This document shows positions 44,168 through 55,308 of a DNA stretch of 64,000 nucleotides, in pieces. Both the position numbers and the translations under genes were made by a program. Position 1 is the stretch's first letter. Each line of letters opens with the position of its first letter. Under the pieces are notes generated by a model. That model did not search any database, was not told where the DNA came from, and saw only the letters and a list, made by a program, of their open reading frames with translations. The stretch is from Turnera subulata (taxonomy: Eukaryota > Streptophyta > Magnoliopsida > Malpighiales > Passifloraceae): positions 50,068 to 114,067 of the forward strand of contig JAKUCV010002878.1 in NCBI GenBank assembly GCA_028386065.3, given 5' to 3'.

Positions 44168-46540
44168 TAGTTTGTAACAGCCCGGGTAAAAATTTGGATT
44201 TTTACCGGACTATAGAAGTCTTTCTACAATGATTTACTGTTGAATTAATCTTGGGTAATTAATTCAAGGTAAATCGGGAGTCGTTTTTCGAAACCGAGAG
44301 TTTCCCGCGCTCGTGATTTTCCCATGGATTTTTCGGAACTAAGTTGGTATTTTTCGGGTTTCGGAATTTCTCGAAAAATCACACCGGAAAATAACTAAGG
44401 AGGTATCTGTTATTTTCTGGTCCGGATCGGACTCGCCCGTAATGCGGACGAATTTCATTATTAAGCTCACAAGTCTAATAGTAAAAAAAAAACAGATTAA
44501 AAGTAGGAAGCCGGTGGGGAAGAAGAGGAGGAAAAAAAAAGAAAAGAGAGAAGAGAAAAGAGAGAAAAGAAAAAGAGAGGAGAGAAAAGAAAATGGAGAG
44601 AAAAGAGAAAAAAAAAAAGAGAAGAAGAAAAAGAAGTAACCGGGAGGAAAAAAAAAAAAAGGAGGAGGAGGGGCAGGAACCGCCGCCACCGCCACCTTCT
44701 CCACTTCCCCGCGACCAAGCCGCTGCCTCCACCATCAACACGCGACCAGCCGCCGGACCACCACCACACCTGCAGCCACCATCACCTCCTCGCTCACCAC
44801 CTTCACGCCAACCGCCACGACCGACCCGACGAAGCAAACAGCCGGCCGCCGACGTCACCTGCATCGCACTACCTGACGAGGCGTAACGAGCCCGTCTTTC
44901 GCCCGATCTCCCTGCTCTCGCCGTTACCTACGTTGCCTCCCTCGCCTGCAGGCCGCCTCGCTGCTGCCGCTCGTTCCCGTCGTGCCGACGCTCGCCGTCT
45001 GCGTGCAGGTGAGCCCGAGGTTGGGATGACCCGGGTTGTGGGTCTGGGTTGCGGGTCGACCCGAGATGCAGATGGGTTTGGATTGTGTGGTGTTGGGCTG
45101 AGTAAATGGGTTGGGTGTTTTGGTTTGGGTTGTTTAGGAATGGGCTTGTTGGGCTGGCTGTTGGAATTGTTGGGCTCGCTGCATGGGCTTTCTGGGCATT
45201 GTGCAGTGGGCTAAACAGTACCATTCAGGCCCAGACCGAGTTAATAAAATAAAATAATAATAGGTAATAAAAAAAAACAAAACCTGGAAATATATTTTTG
45301 AAAATTAATTATGGACTATGGAAAATATAACTAAGGAAATAATTGGTAATTTTTGAATATGGAAATATTTTGGAAACATAAGATAAAGGAGATAAATAAT
45401 TTTTATACAAGGAAAAATGTTTTGGAAAATATATATGTATATGACACCAGAAAATATATTCGGGGAAAATATGACCAAGGTATATCGGGATAATATCCGG
45501 GTATAGGAATAAGTATAGTATGGTATTTTGACACTTGAAAATAAATGGTAAATGATGATGATAATGGAAAATTAATCCGGGGGAGTGACCGAGACGAGTC
45601 GGTATTTATTTTCCGGTACACAATATTAGCATGGCATTTGCATATCATCTTATGTGTGCATATTGTTTGATTGATATAGGAGTTGATAACGAGCAATGTG
45701 CTGAGGAACCGGACTTGGAATTTGCTGGACAGTTCCATAATTGAGTAATCGGCTAAGGTGAGGATGGATAACCCTTGATATGTGCCCGTAATACTGTGTT
45801 TGTTTTGTTGCTTGATTGAACTGTTGAGATGATTACTGTTGGTTGATTGACTGCTATGATGTTGTTGTTGTTGTTGATGTTAGACTGTGATATTGGATTT
45901 GTGATATTGTGTTGAGAATAATGATGTACTGGTCAATGTGGATACTTGTGTGTTTTGTTGTTTGAATGAACTACTGAGTAGGGCATTGTTGGATATTTGA
46001 CTGTTATGGTTATTGATGTTGCTGTTGTTGGACTGTGCTATTGGTCGTGTGGATATTGTGATGAACTGTTAATTGTGAATAATTGGTGTTATATGTATTG
46101 TTGATGGATATTTGATAATATGGAATTGTGTTGGGTATTTGGCTGCTATGGTTATTGTTGTTATTGTTACTATGATGTTGATTTGCTTGATTGAACCGTT
46201 GTATGACTGTCATCGGTTTATTGGATACTGTGTTGTGATTGATGTTGGACTGTGAGTAATTGATGTTATGAAACTGTTGAAGGATTGGTCTGTTGTGTAA
46301 CTTGAGCTAATAGGAAATTGGATAATTGTTTGACTGTTATGGATATTGTGATTGTTGACGGTAGACAGTGTTGTGATTGGATAATTGGAATAAACTATTG
46401 ACTGTGGATAATTGAGAAATGGATATTGGAAATTGGAAGTTGGAATTGATATGAGATGACGATATATGTGGGAAGTAGTGGTACGACCGATGGTTTGAAA
46501 ATTAATTTTGGGATGCTATGGTCGGTTACTTGATTTGGTT

Positions 46541-46818
46541 GGCATGTTGATGCCTGTGGTTAGGGTATACCAAATACCCAGTGGTTCGGATATACCGAAT
46601 ATCCGGTTGGCATGTTGTTGCCTGTGGTTAGGGTATACCAAATACCCAGTGGTTCGGATATACCGAATATCCAGTTGGCATGTTGATGCCTGTGGTTGGG
46701 GTATACCGAATACCCAGTGGTTCGGATATACCAAATATCCGGTTTTGGGATGTTGATCACGATATGGTATTTTGGGTTGTTGAACCCGGTGTGATTTGGT
46801 AATTTGGGACGTGGTCCC
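46541..46818 (+). repeat. Hairpin array with changing arms in LTR A2
   Basis: Three tandem 68-bp units (46541, 46609, 46677) each carry three small inverted repeats: GGCAT-GTTG-ATGCC, GGGTAT-ACCAA-ATACCC and GGATAT-ACCGA-ATATCC, with minor variants. The second unit has GTTG-TTGCC in its first hairpin. Beyond them come GGGTT-GTTG-AACCC (46774-46787) and GGGAC-GTG-GTCCC (46806-46818). The arms change but remain complementary. Confidence 0.85.
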
Positions 46819-47137
46819 GGTATAGTAAGATATGATGTGGTTCTCTTTGACCTAGCATCCGGAATTAATTGATAACCGGGTACGACCCTAGCTTGTCCAG
46901 TGACGGGGCCCGGAAGATAAAATTGGAAATAGTAATAAATATTCTTTTGGTCTTGGCCTTGATATGATTTAGTGAGATTCCTCTGTCGTGCTGTTTGTTG
47001 TTGGATTCCTCTGTTTTGTTGTTTGTGTTAGACTCTTCTGTTTTGATGGTTGTATTACTTCGAAACTATTACGGTTGATTATATATCTCTGTTTATCTTT
47101 CGTCGGTGAGCGCTTCGGACTCACCCCTCGCCTGCGG

Positions 47138-49876
47138 TGAAACGCCCCGTCCCGTATTTACCGTACACAGTAAACACGAGCCGGAACTGTGACGACCCGA
47201 CCAATCAAGGCCCAGCATATAGTGTAAACAACAATAACTCGGGCCCAACGGCCCAAAATAATAAACATCGTAAATAACAATACCGGCCCAATGGCCCAAT
47301 AATAGTAAAACAGTGCACAGCGAAAGACTTATAAAACTCACATAAACACTGTATGCATAGATGCAAACTATTGATCCGAGCCCTGTCCAAGGGATAACGC
47401 TGCAGCCTGTCTGGAATGCATCAACCTGTACCAAAAGTAACTCATCCTACGGGATGAAAGCCCGCAGGTGAGGGGTGAGTCCGAAGTGCTCACCGACGAA
47501 GGAAAGACAATCAATATGCAACTAAAAATTACTCAAGTCGAAAACACAGGCTAAACAGCCCAACCAAAAGACTCGACCCAAAGCCGGTCCAAGACCGAAA
47601 AGACTCAATAAAAACCAATTACCCAATTTTATCTTTTCCGGGCCCCGTCACGGATAAGCTAGGGTCGTACCAGGTTATCAACCTGTTCCTGGTGCCAGTT
47701 CAAAAAGAACCCAGGGATAGACATCCCAAATATAACAAACCGGGATAGACATCCCAAGCATAGACATGCTTATCACACGAACCCAGATCATGGCCACCAC
47801 AAAACAGTCTCTAACCATCCAGTTGTACCTCTACTTACCACGTGACAATTATATTACCGTCGTCAAAAACCAAACTCAGGGATCGACATCCCTAACCAAA
47901 ATACCGGGATAGACATCCATCCAAAATACCAAGGATCGACATCCTTGTCACAATTCATTAATTATACCATTACTCTTAATCCGAAAAAAACACAGAAAAT
48001 CAACACGGGATAAACATCCCAAAAATACCCAACAAGACTCCGGGATTAACATCCCGAACCAAAACACAGCAAAAGCACATTCGACAATGCACAATCATCA
48101 AAACATGATAACCGAGTAATATAGGCACATATTGAAGGAAATCCATCCTCACCTTGGCCGATTACTCAACTTCGGAAATAATGACCGGTCCGACGCCGGC
48201 TCCTCGGGAAACTGCCCGATATCCAAACCTATACCACAAAACCATACATACATATAAATGCACATAATCGGTATACTATGATGCCAATACTATGAAATAT
48301 CCCATCCCGGTTATATATCCTTTATTATTAACTTTTACCGAAAATATTTAACCGTACGTATTTCCGAATATAATCTCGGTACCATACTTTAATTAAAATT
48401 CTTTTCAAAATATATTTTCATAAAATAACCATAATTTCCAAAATAATAATATCCATAATTTTTCCAGAAAAATAATAACCTATTTATAATTTTCAGAAAA
48501 TATTTATATAGTATTTATCTTTTTCTAATTATATATAATAATACTTTCCAACACAAAATATAATTAACTTAAATTTACAAAATACATATTTATTTACATA
48601 AACCACAATCACAATTTCACAGACGAAAATAATATACATATTAATTTCCAGAAATTATTTTCAAGGCATATATATTTATTTTTCAAACTAACCATAATAA
48701 TTTACAAACGAAACATAATTATTTATCAAAGTAAATATATTTATATTTTCTTGGAAATACCAGAATTAAATTGGCAGTAATTTACTCAAAATAATTATAT
48801 AATTTTTTTTCAAAAGTAAATACCAGAATTATTATATATAAAGATATATATATTTTTTAAAAAAATAAAACAAAAGAAAACCAACCCAGGCGCGACCCAG
48901 CCAGAAGCATCCGGGTCGGACGCGGGTCGTGGGTTGCTCACCTCAGGTGACGTAGCGCGACGGCGGGAGAAGAAGGGCGAGCGCGACGGGAAGGAAGGGA
49001 CGAGGTCGACACGCTGAGGCGAGCTCGGGGGCGGTGGAAGGCCAAGGCTGTCGGCAGCGGCGGCAGAAACGAAGGAAGCAGGATCCGACGGGTTGCTCAC
49101 GGGTCGCTGGCGTGTGGCGGCGGATCCGGCGACGTAAGGAGGAGGCGGCAACGGGGGTAAGGTCGCGCCGGCTTGGGGGAGCGTCTGGTGGCGGCGGTGT
49201 GTGGAGAAGACGGCCGGAACTCTTCCCCATGTACAGTAACCGGAGGAAGAAATGGGTTGACGGTGAACAGTGGGTAACCGGGTTTCTTTTTTTTCCATTT
49301 TTCTTCTTTTTCTCTAATTTCTCTGATTTTTTTTTCCTGTTCTATTTTCTGTTTCTTTTTTTTTTCATTTCTTTTTTTTCTTTTTTTTTCTTCTTCCTCT
49401 CACTGTTTTCCTGTTTTTCTTTTTTTTTCTTTTCTTTTTCCTCCCTTTTTTTTCTCCCTTTTTCTTTTCTCTCTTTTTCTTTTTCTCTCTTTTTCTCTCC
49501 TTTCTTTTTTTTTTCTTCTCCTCTTCCTCACCCGGCTGCCTCCTTATATAAACTGAAATTTTTACTATTTAACATGTGATATCAATAATACAGTTCGTCC
49601 GTATTACGGGCGAGTCCGATCCGGACCAGAAAATAACAGATACCTCCTTAGTTATTTTCCGGTGTGATTTTCCGAGAAATTCCGAAACCCGAAAAATACC
49701 AACTTAGGTTCGAAAAAAATCCGCGGGAAAATCGCGAGTGCGGGAAAACCCTCGATTTCGAAAACAACTCCCGATTTACCTTGAATTAATTACCCAAGAT
49801 TAATTCAGCAGTAAATCACGGTAAAACGACTTCTACAGTCCGGTAAAAATCCAAAATTTTTACCCGGGCTGTTACA
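47138..49876 (-). repeat. Family-A element, 3' LTR
   Basis: This is a 2739-bp LTR, nearly identical to the right LTR where compared, so insertion is fairly recent. In window orientation it contains a hairpin array (47714-48060), an AT-rich block, a GC-rich block (48890-49240) and a pyrimidine tract (49280-49520). Confidence 0.92.
47714..48060 (-). repeat. Hairpin array in family-A 3' LTR
   Basis: Dispersed small inverted repeats share an AT-4 nt-AT core: GGGAT-AGAC-ATCCC (twice), AAGCAT-AGAC-ATGCTT, AGGGAT-CGAC-ATCCCT, CAAGGAT-CGAC-ATCCTTG, GGGAT-AAAC-ATCCC and CGGGAT-TAAC-ATCCCG. The arms differ in length and sequence but stay complementary. The same series occurs at 52852-53190. Confidence 0.85.
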
Positions 49877-50020
49877 GACTACCCACCTTAAAAAGAATTT
49901 CGGCCCCGAAATTCCGTCTTATCCGTGTGTCCTACCACGATAAGATTCTGGCACACTCTGCCAGGTATCCAACCACAACCCGAGATACCGCCTATACCCT
50001 TAAGCGACATCTCGTCCTCT

Positions 50021-50028
50021 TATAAATA
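50021..50028 (+). promoter_or_regulatory. TATA box of antisense ORF-A (family A)
   Basis: TATAAATA stands 42 bp before the ATG at 50063. The family-C element has TATAAAA at the equivalent place (57434-57440, 43 bp before its ATG). Confidence 0.55.
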
Positions 50029-50062
50029 CCAAACCTCATGACTGGCATACTCACACACAGTC

Positions 50063-50440
50063 ATGGACTCTCCACTCCGATCTCGAACAACCTCAGACTC
50101 CAAGAACAACAGCTACATCGGCGGCACGGCTTTCCCAACAAGCTCCGATGAAGAACCTCCGAAGAAACGCTTCTAGACCAACATCTTCGGCCTGAAGGAG
50201 CACATGGTCGTTTCCCCAAAACGACGAAAGAAGCGTGCCGGCAAGAAAGCTGAAGATCGTAAGGGCAAGGCGGTAGCTGAGAGCAGCACTCCGCAACAGA
50301 AGCTGACGCAACTGAACTTCTCGCTGAAGAAGATCAGCTCGGCGGTGGCGCAAATCGAACTGGCGTGTGCGGAACTGTTCCCACACATGGAAAATGTCAA
50401 AAATTTTGTAAAAGATCTAGAGAAGCAAGTAGCTCAGTAG
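50063..50440 (+). pseudogene. Antisense ORF-A, basic NLS-like protein (nonsense copy)
   Basis: The frame is antisense to the element and begins MDSPLRSRTTSDSKNNSYIGG. It matches the intact ORF at 57477-57857 through to the C-terminus (KDLEKQV). A TAG at 50174-50176 replaces the Lys after PPKKRF, so only 37 codons are read. One acidic codon is missing relative to the other copy, without loss of frame. An A-rich stretch with AATAAA-type signals follows (50470-50487). Function is unknown. Confidence 0.7.
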
Positions 50441-50667
50441 AGTACTCCTTCTCCTGTTGTAAACCTTATAAAATAAATAAAATAAATTTCCTTTTAAATC
50501 AAAATCTCTTGTTATGAAATCTCATGTTAAACGGAAAATAAAACATCTCAAAGCAAAATAAAAATCGACTATAAGAATATAAAATCAAAGAAAAGAAAAT
50601 TAAAACCAAAACTCGTTTAACAAAATCAAAACGAAAAAAAATTAAAACAAAATATGTTTCATGATCG

Positions 50668-50922
50668 GTGCTCGTATCGGACGTAAACATCCTCGAATCA
50701 CGAAACGTAACGTACGCAGCTAACGGTGACGTCTGTTTCGTTAACTCGCACGGCGATGATCATGGGAACGTCATGTGTCCCTCGAAAGAAACGTTACCCA
50801 CTTGTTCACAATTTCCGCATGAGCCAAAACATCTGTCTCGTCTCGTATCTCTCCACAATGTCCGAACAGCTGTAAACTTGTCGCACATGTACTCCACTCG
50901 AGGTGTGGTCCCGTCTGTCTAG
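50668..50922 (+). pseudogene. Possible antisense ORF-C (frameshifted start)
   Basis: The frame LVSDVNILESRNVT...EPKHLSRLV...VRTAVNLSHM...VPSV matches the open frame at 58184-58462. Here an extra G after ATGATCG puts the ATG out of frame. An indel in the middle keeps the frame. I do not recognise the protein; it could be conserved non-coding sequence that happens to be open. Confidence 0.4.
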
Positions 50923-51157
50923 CCTCAACGGTCACGGATGCATGTGATAAAAGATGCAGAAAAATATAATAAAACCACGGAAAGAAAAGACAAAGTAGCC
51001 AGAGCGAAAGAAAATCATGTGATGGAAATAGGCTGAAAAACTCTGGCATGGGTCCGAAAAACGCGTAAAGTAACAAAGCAATAAATGAAAGCAACGGTAA
51101 ATTTTCAAAAAGCAAAATCTTAAAAATCAAAAACGATAAATACGCTCCCCATAAGAG

Positions 51158-51164
51158 TATAAAA
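51158..51164 (+). promoter_or_regulatory. TATA box of antisense ORF-B (family A)
   Basis: TATAAAA lies 113 bp before the ORF-B ATG, in a conserved setting (gctcccc...gagtataaaag...ggagcgg) also seen at 58700-58706. The 'gctccc' and 'gggagc' around it form an inverted repeat. Confidence 0.6.
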
Positions 51165-51270
51165 GAAGGAGCGGTGATGTGTGAATCATCAAAGCATCAA
51201 AAGCAAACAAAACGTCCAGGCAAATAAAACACAACGCTCGAAAAACAAAACCCCATACGTCCAATTCAAG

Positions 51271-51954
51271 ATGCCTGCTCCCTCATCAGTCTTCTTCGTC
51301 GAAGGTGCCAATCTCGGCAGGAAAAACCGTCTGGCGTACAGCATGGTCAACGAACGCGCTGAAGAACTACCAAACGAACTAGGCAGAATGCAACGGCTAG
51401 TCTTCGTCGACGAACACTACTCATCGTGGTTCTTCATCACTCCAATGGAAGAGGTGTTCTTCCTAGAGGAGCATAGAACACTGAGGACCTCATACTACGG
51501 ATCGGCAAACTCCGTGATGTTCTTCATCTCCGAAAGGCTACAGGAGTTCAACCTGGAGTCCACTTGCCAAACTGTGGAGCAAGGTGCCTACTACCAACTC
51601 TCAATGACGGCTCAGAGCATGCCCAGAATGACTCGACTACCTCCAACCTGGCCAAAGGTACGGCTACTGGTGTGGAACTGCAGAGGAGTAGCAAGGCGTG
51701 CACAGAAGTTCTCACGCACTCTGAGAGACCTGAAGAACGAGTATAAGCCGAACATGGTTCTTCTGACGGAGACGTAGTGGCAACCACGGGACGATCACGG
51801 TCTGATTCCACTCCGGTTCCCTCAAGCTAACCAGTTCGAGATTCCTGGCCAACGCGACAGAGGCGGCATGTGGTTCTCGTGGAGCGACAGAGTCACGGTC
51901 AACATCAACAATGATCCAAACAGTTTCCGTGTCAACGTCGTTCCGAATCGTTAA
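51271..51954 (+). pseudogene. Antisense ORF-B, endonuclease-like protein (one nonsense codon)
   Basis: This is a 228-codon frame antisense to the element, with the same length and ends as 58835-59518 and no indels. A single TAG at 51775-51777 stands where the other copy has CAG (Gln169), just after the LLTET motif. Apart from the stop, about 19 residues differ over 227, while many more codons differ only synonymously. The stop lies within the endonuclease-like part, so this copy would make a 168-aa product. Confidence 0.8.
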
Positions 51955-52250
51955 ATGTATTTTCTTTATTTTTATAAAATATCAAGAATCAATGTAATAT
52001 TTCCCTTTTTATAAAATATTAATGTAATATTTCCGTTTGTACTATCAAAATATTAATATTATCAATAATATTTGTATTTTCGCATATTTATGACGTCATT
52101 TACCTCATATGTGTATGTCTGCGACAGCTGGCGTCCCTTGACTGGATCCATAATGCACTAACTAAATGATATAAAATAATAAACAAATGGAGCGAACTAT
52201 GCAAACAAGACAACAAACACACAGAGACTGGCCAACAAGACCTAACGCCC

Positions 52251-52262
52251 GCTCCGCTACCA
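52251..52262 (-). promoter_or_regulatory. Primer binding site of family-A element
   Basis: On the minus strand TGGTAGCGGAGC follows the LTR end (…CGTTTCA) after a short TTT spacer. It fixes the element's sense as minus and hence the ORFs at 50063-51954 as antisense. Confidence 0.75.
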
Positions 52263-54098
52263 AAATGAAACGCCCCGTCCCGTATTTACCGTACACAGTA
52301 AACACGAGCCGGAACTGTGACGACCCGACCAATCAAGGCCCAGCATACAGTGTAAACAACAATAACTCGGGCCCAACGGCCCAAAATAATAAACATCGTA
52401 AATAACAATACCGGCCCAATGGCCCAATAATAGTAAAACAGTGCACAGCGAAAGACTTATAAAACTCACATAGACACTGTATGCATAGATGCAAACTATG
52501 AATCCGAGCCCTGTCCAAGGGATTACGCTGCAGCCTGTCTGGAATGCATCAACCTGTACCAAAAGTAACTCATCCTACGGGATGAAAGCCCGCAGGTGAG
52601 GGGTGAGTCCGAAGTGCTCACCGACGAAGGAAAGACAATCAATATGCAACTAAAAATTACTCAAGTCGAAAACACAGGCTAAACAGCCCAACCAAAAGAC
52701 TCGACCCAAAGCCGGTCCAAGACCGAAAAGACTCAATAAAAACCAATTACCCAATTTTATCTTTTCCGAGCCTCGTCACGGATAAGCTAGGGTCGTACCA
52801 GGTTATCAACCTGTTCCTGGTGCCAGATCAAAAAGAACCCAGGGATAGACATCCCAAATATAACAAACCGGGATAGACATCCAAAGCATAGACATGCTTA
52901 TCACACGAACCCAGATCATGGCCACCACAAAACAATCTCTAACCATCCGGTCGTACCTCTACTTACCACGTGACAATTATATTACCGTCATCAAAAACCA
53001 AACTCAGGGATCGACATCCCTAACCAAAATACCGGGATAGACATCCATCCAAAATACCAAGGATCGACATCCTTGTCACAATTCATTAATTATACCATTA
53101 CTCTTAATCCGAAAAAAAACACAGAAAATCAACACGGGATAAACATCCCAAAAATACCCAACAAGACTCGGGGATTAACATCTCGAACCAAAACACAGCA
53201 AAAGCACATTCGACAATGCATAATCATCAAAACATGATAACCGAGTAATATAGGCACATATTGAAGGAAATCCATCCTCACCTTGGCCGATTACTCAACT
53301 TCGGAAATAATGACCGGTCCGACGCCGGCTCCTCGGGAAACTGCCCGATATCCAAACCTATACCACAAAACCATACATACACATAAATGCACATAATCGG
53401 TATACTATGATGCCAATACTATGAAATATCCCATCCCGGTTATATATCCTTTATTATTAACTTTTACCGAAAATATTTGAAACACCCTAACCTAAATTCA
53501 CCCAACTAACAGTAATTACGGCAAACAGTACCACCACGTGGCCAACATATCATTAAAACAAGAACACATATTAATAAAAGGATAAATAGACAATCAAAAA
53601 CACAATCTTGTCACCTTGTGGGGATATCAACATTTGCACAGCGGAAGCATTTCATAGATATTCAGTAACATTTTATATGCAAGACACAATGCCTACTATA
53701 GGATCCGAGTCTTGTCCGAGGTGACGCCACAGCCGCCGGTATGCGAACCTAACCTGCAGGAACTGTGTGAGGGGTGAGACCAACCACTGTCTCACCGATA
53801 AACAAATAAACCACAGTATACATACAACCGCAAATACACCCAAGCCAACACAGAACACAATAGAAGTATAGCAAGCACAAACATAATATCGGTAACAACT
53901 TACCTGAACTAACTATACGTCAGACTCCTCATGGTAAAGCTAATCTCATAAACTCACCGACACCTGACGATAGACTTACCAATTTTATTATTAGGGCCCT
54001 ATCACGTAATAAGTATCGGCCGTGCCTGGTAGCCAGGTTAGCTAACCCCAGGGTACTCCCCGTTAATCCATAGATGTCACAAATCATACCACAAATAA

Positions 54099-54195
54099 CC
54101 GAGTCCCGCAGTCCTCGGCGGAAGTCCCGCAGTCCTTCCTTTAACAAATCAACTGAGTCCCGCAGTCCTCAGCCGGGAGTCCACGCAGTCCTCCC
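54099..54195 (-). repeat. Four hairpins with constant loop and changing arms
   Basis: The loop TCCCGCAGTC (11-nt variant in the last) is embraced by four different complementary arm pairs: CCGAG/CTCGG (54099-54118), GGAAG/CTTCC (54120-54139), CTGAG/CTCAG (54153-54172) and GGGAG/CTCCC (54175-54195). The other LTR has the same array at 60471-60567 with two single-base breaks. Confidence 0.9.
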
Positions 54196-54744
54196 TATCA
54201 TATCACAAATCACAAGGCAACTACCATCTGGCCGTACCAATACCTGTCACGTGACAACCTAGATGTCTAGATGTTATTACCACTGTTTATTATTATTTCT
54301 TATTCCACTGTCCAACAGTAACTCATCATATTCACGTTCCCGAGCAGGCTATCAGCCTCACAGCTCCTCTGGGAATTCAATCACAATGTCAGAATACCGG
54401 GTCACTGTCACTAATAACTCAATATCTCGTATCTCGTATGGTCATCACAATACACCCATCAACATCACAGAGTTCAATAATCAACCACAGTAGTCATGAA
54501 CACATAACAATAATCACAACAGCAGCCAACAATGACATGACAGGTATAACAAGATAACAATCAAACAAACAACCGGGGTATCACGGGCAGTATACCGAAG
54601 TTTATAAGTTTATATCCTCACCTGATACTCCTTAGAAGCCGATAGAAGCCGATATCTGGTTAAGCCTCGATATCCCTATATTTAGAACAACAGAAATCAC
54701 TTACAATGCACAACAAGAATGATCATGCATGATGTTGGTTTTAG

Positions 54745-55308
54745 TAATTATTATACGGCTTGCCTTTTATCGTATTTATTTTATCATTTCAGTAATTTCC
54801 TTTACTTTGAATTTAGCATTCCCAATTAATTAAAGATTAGCTCGTTATATGTTTTCAACCGATTTACAAATTATACGTAATTTTAAATTAGAACCGAAAC
54901 CGAGCGTCCAAGCCGATATCCCAGCCCTTTGGTCGCTCGTGGTCTACATGCTCATCATGTATAACCATATATNNNNNNNNNNNNNNNNNNNNNNNNNNNN
55001 NNNNNNNNNNNNNNNNNNNNNNNNNNNNNNNNNNNNNNNNNNNNNNNNNNNNNNNNNNNNNNNNNNNNNNNNNNNNNNNNTAATTATTATACGGCTTGCC
55101 TTTTATCGTATTTATTTTATCATTTCAGTAATTTCCTTTACTTTGAATTTAGCATTCCCAATTAATTAAAGATTAGCTCGTTATATGTTTTCAACCGATT
55201 TACAAATTATACGTAATTTTAAATTAGAACCGAAACCGAGCGTCCAAGCCGATATCCCAGCCCTTTGGTCGCTCGTGGTCTACATGCTCATCATGTATAA
55301 CCATATAT
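54745..55308. other. Assembly gap (54973-55080) with identical flanks
   Basis: A run of 108 N is bordered by two copies of the same 228-bp sequence (54745-54972 and 55081-55308), with no difference that I can see. Failed merging of overlapping contig ends is the likeliest cause; a true tandem duplication is the alternative. Confidence 0.85.

Noticed and set aside
44050..44172. MITE end at 'ttttacccccttcattttt'
   Set aside because: It resembles common small transposon termini, but the matching inverted end past 63638 could not be identified, so no element was called.
49034..49579. 181-codon frame ending in a poly-Phe/Ser tail
   Set aside because: It is again LTR sequence passing into the pyrimidine tract; the copy at 62356-62951 differs by indels that change the frame.
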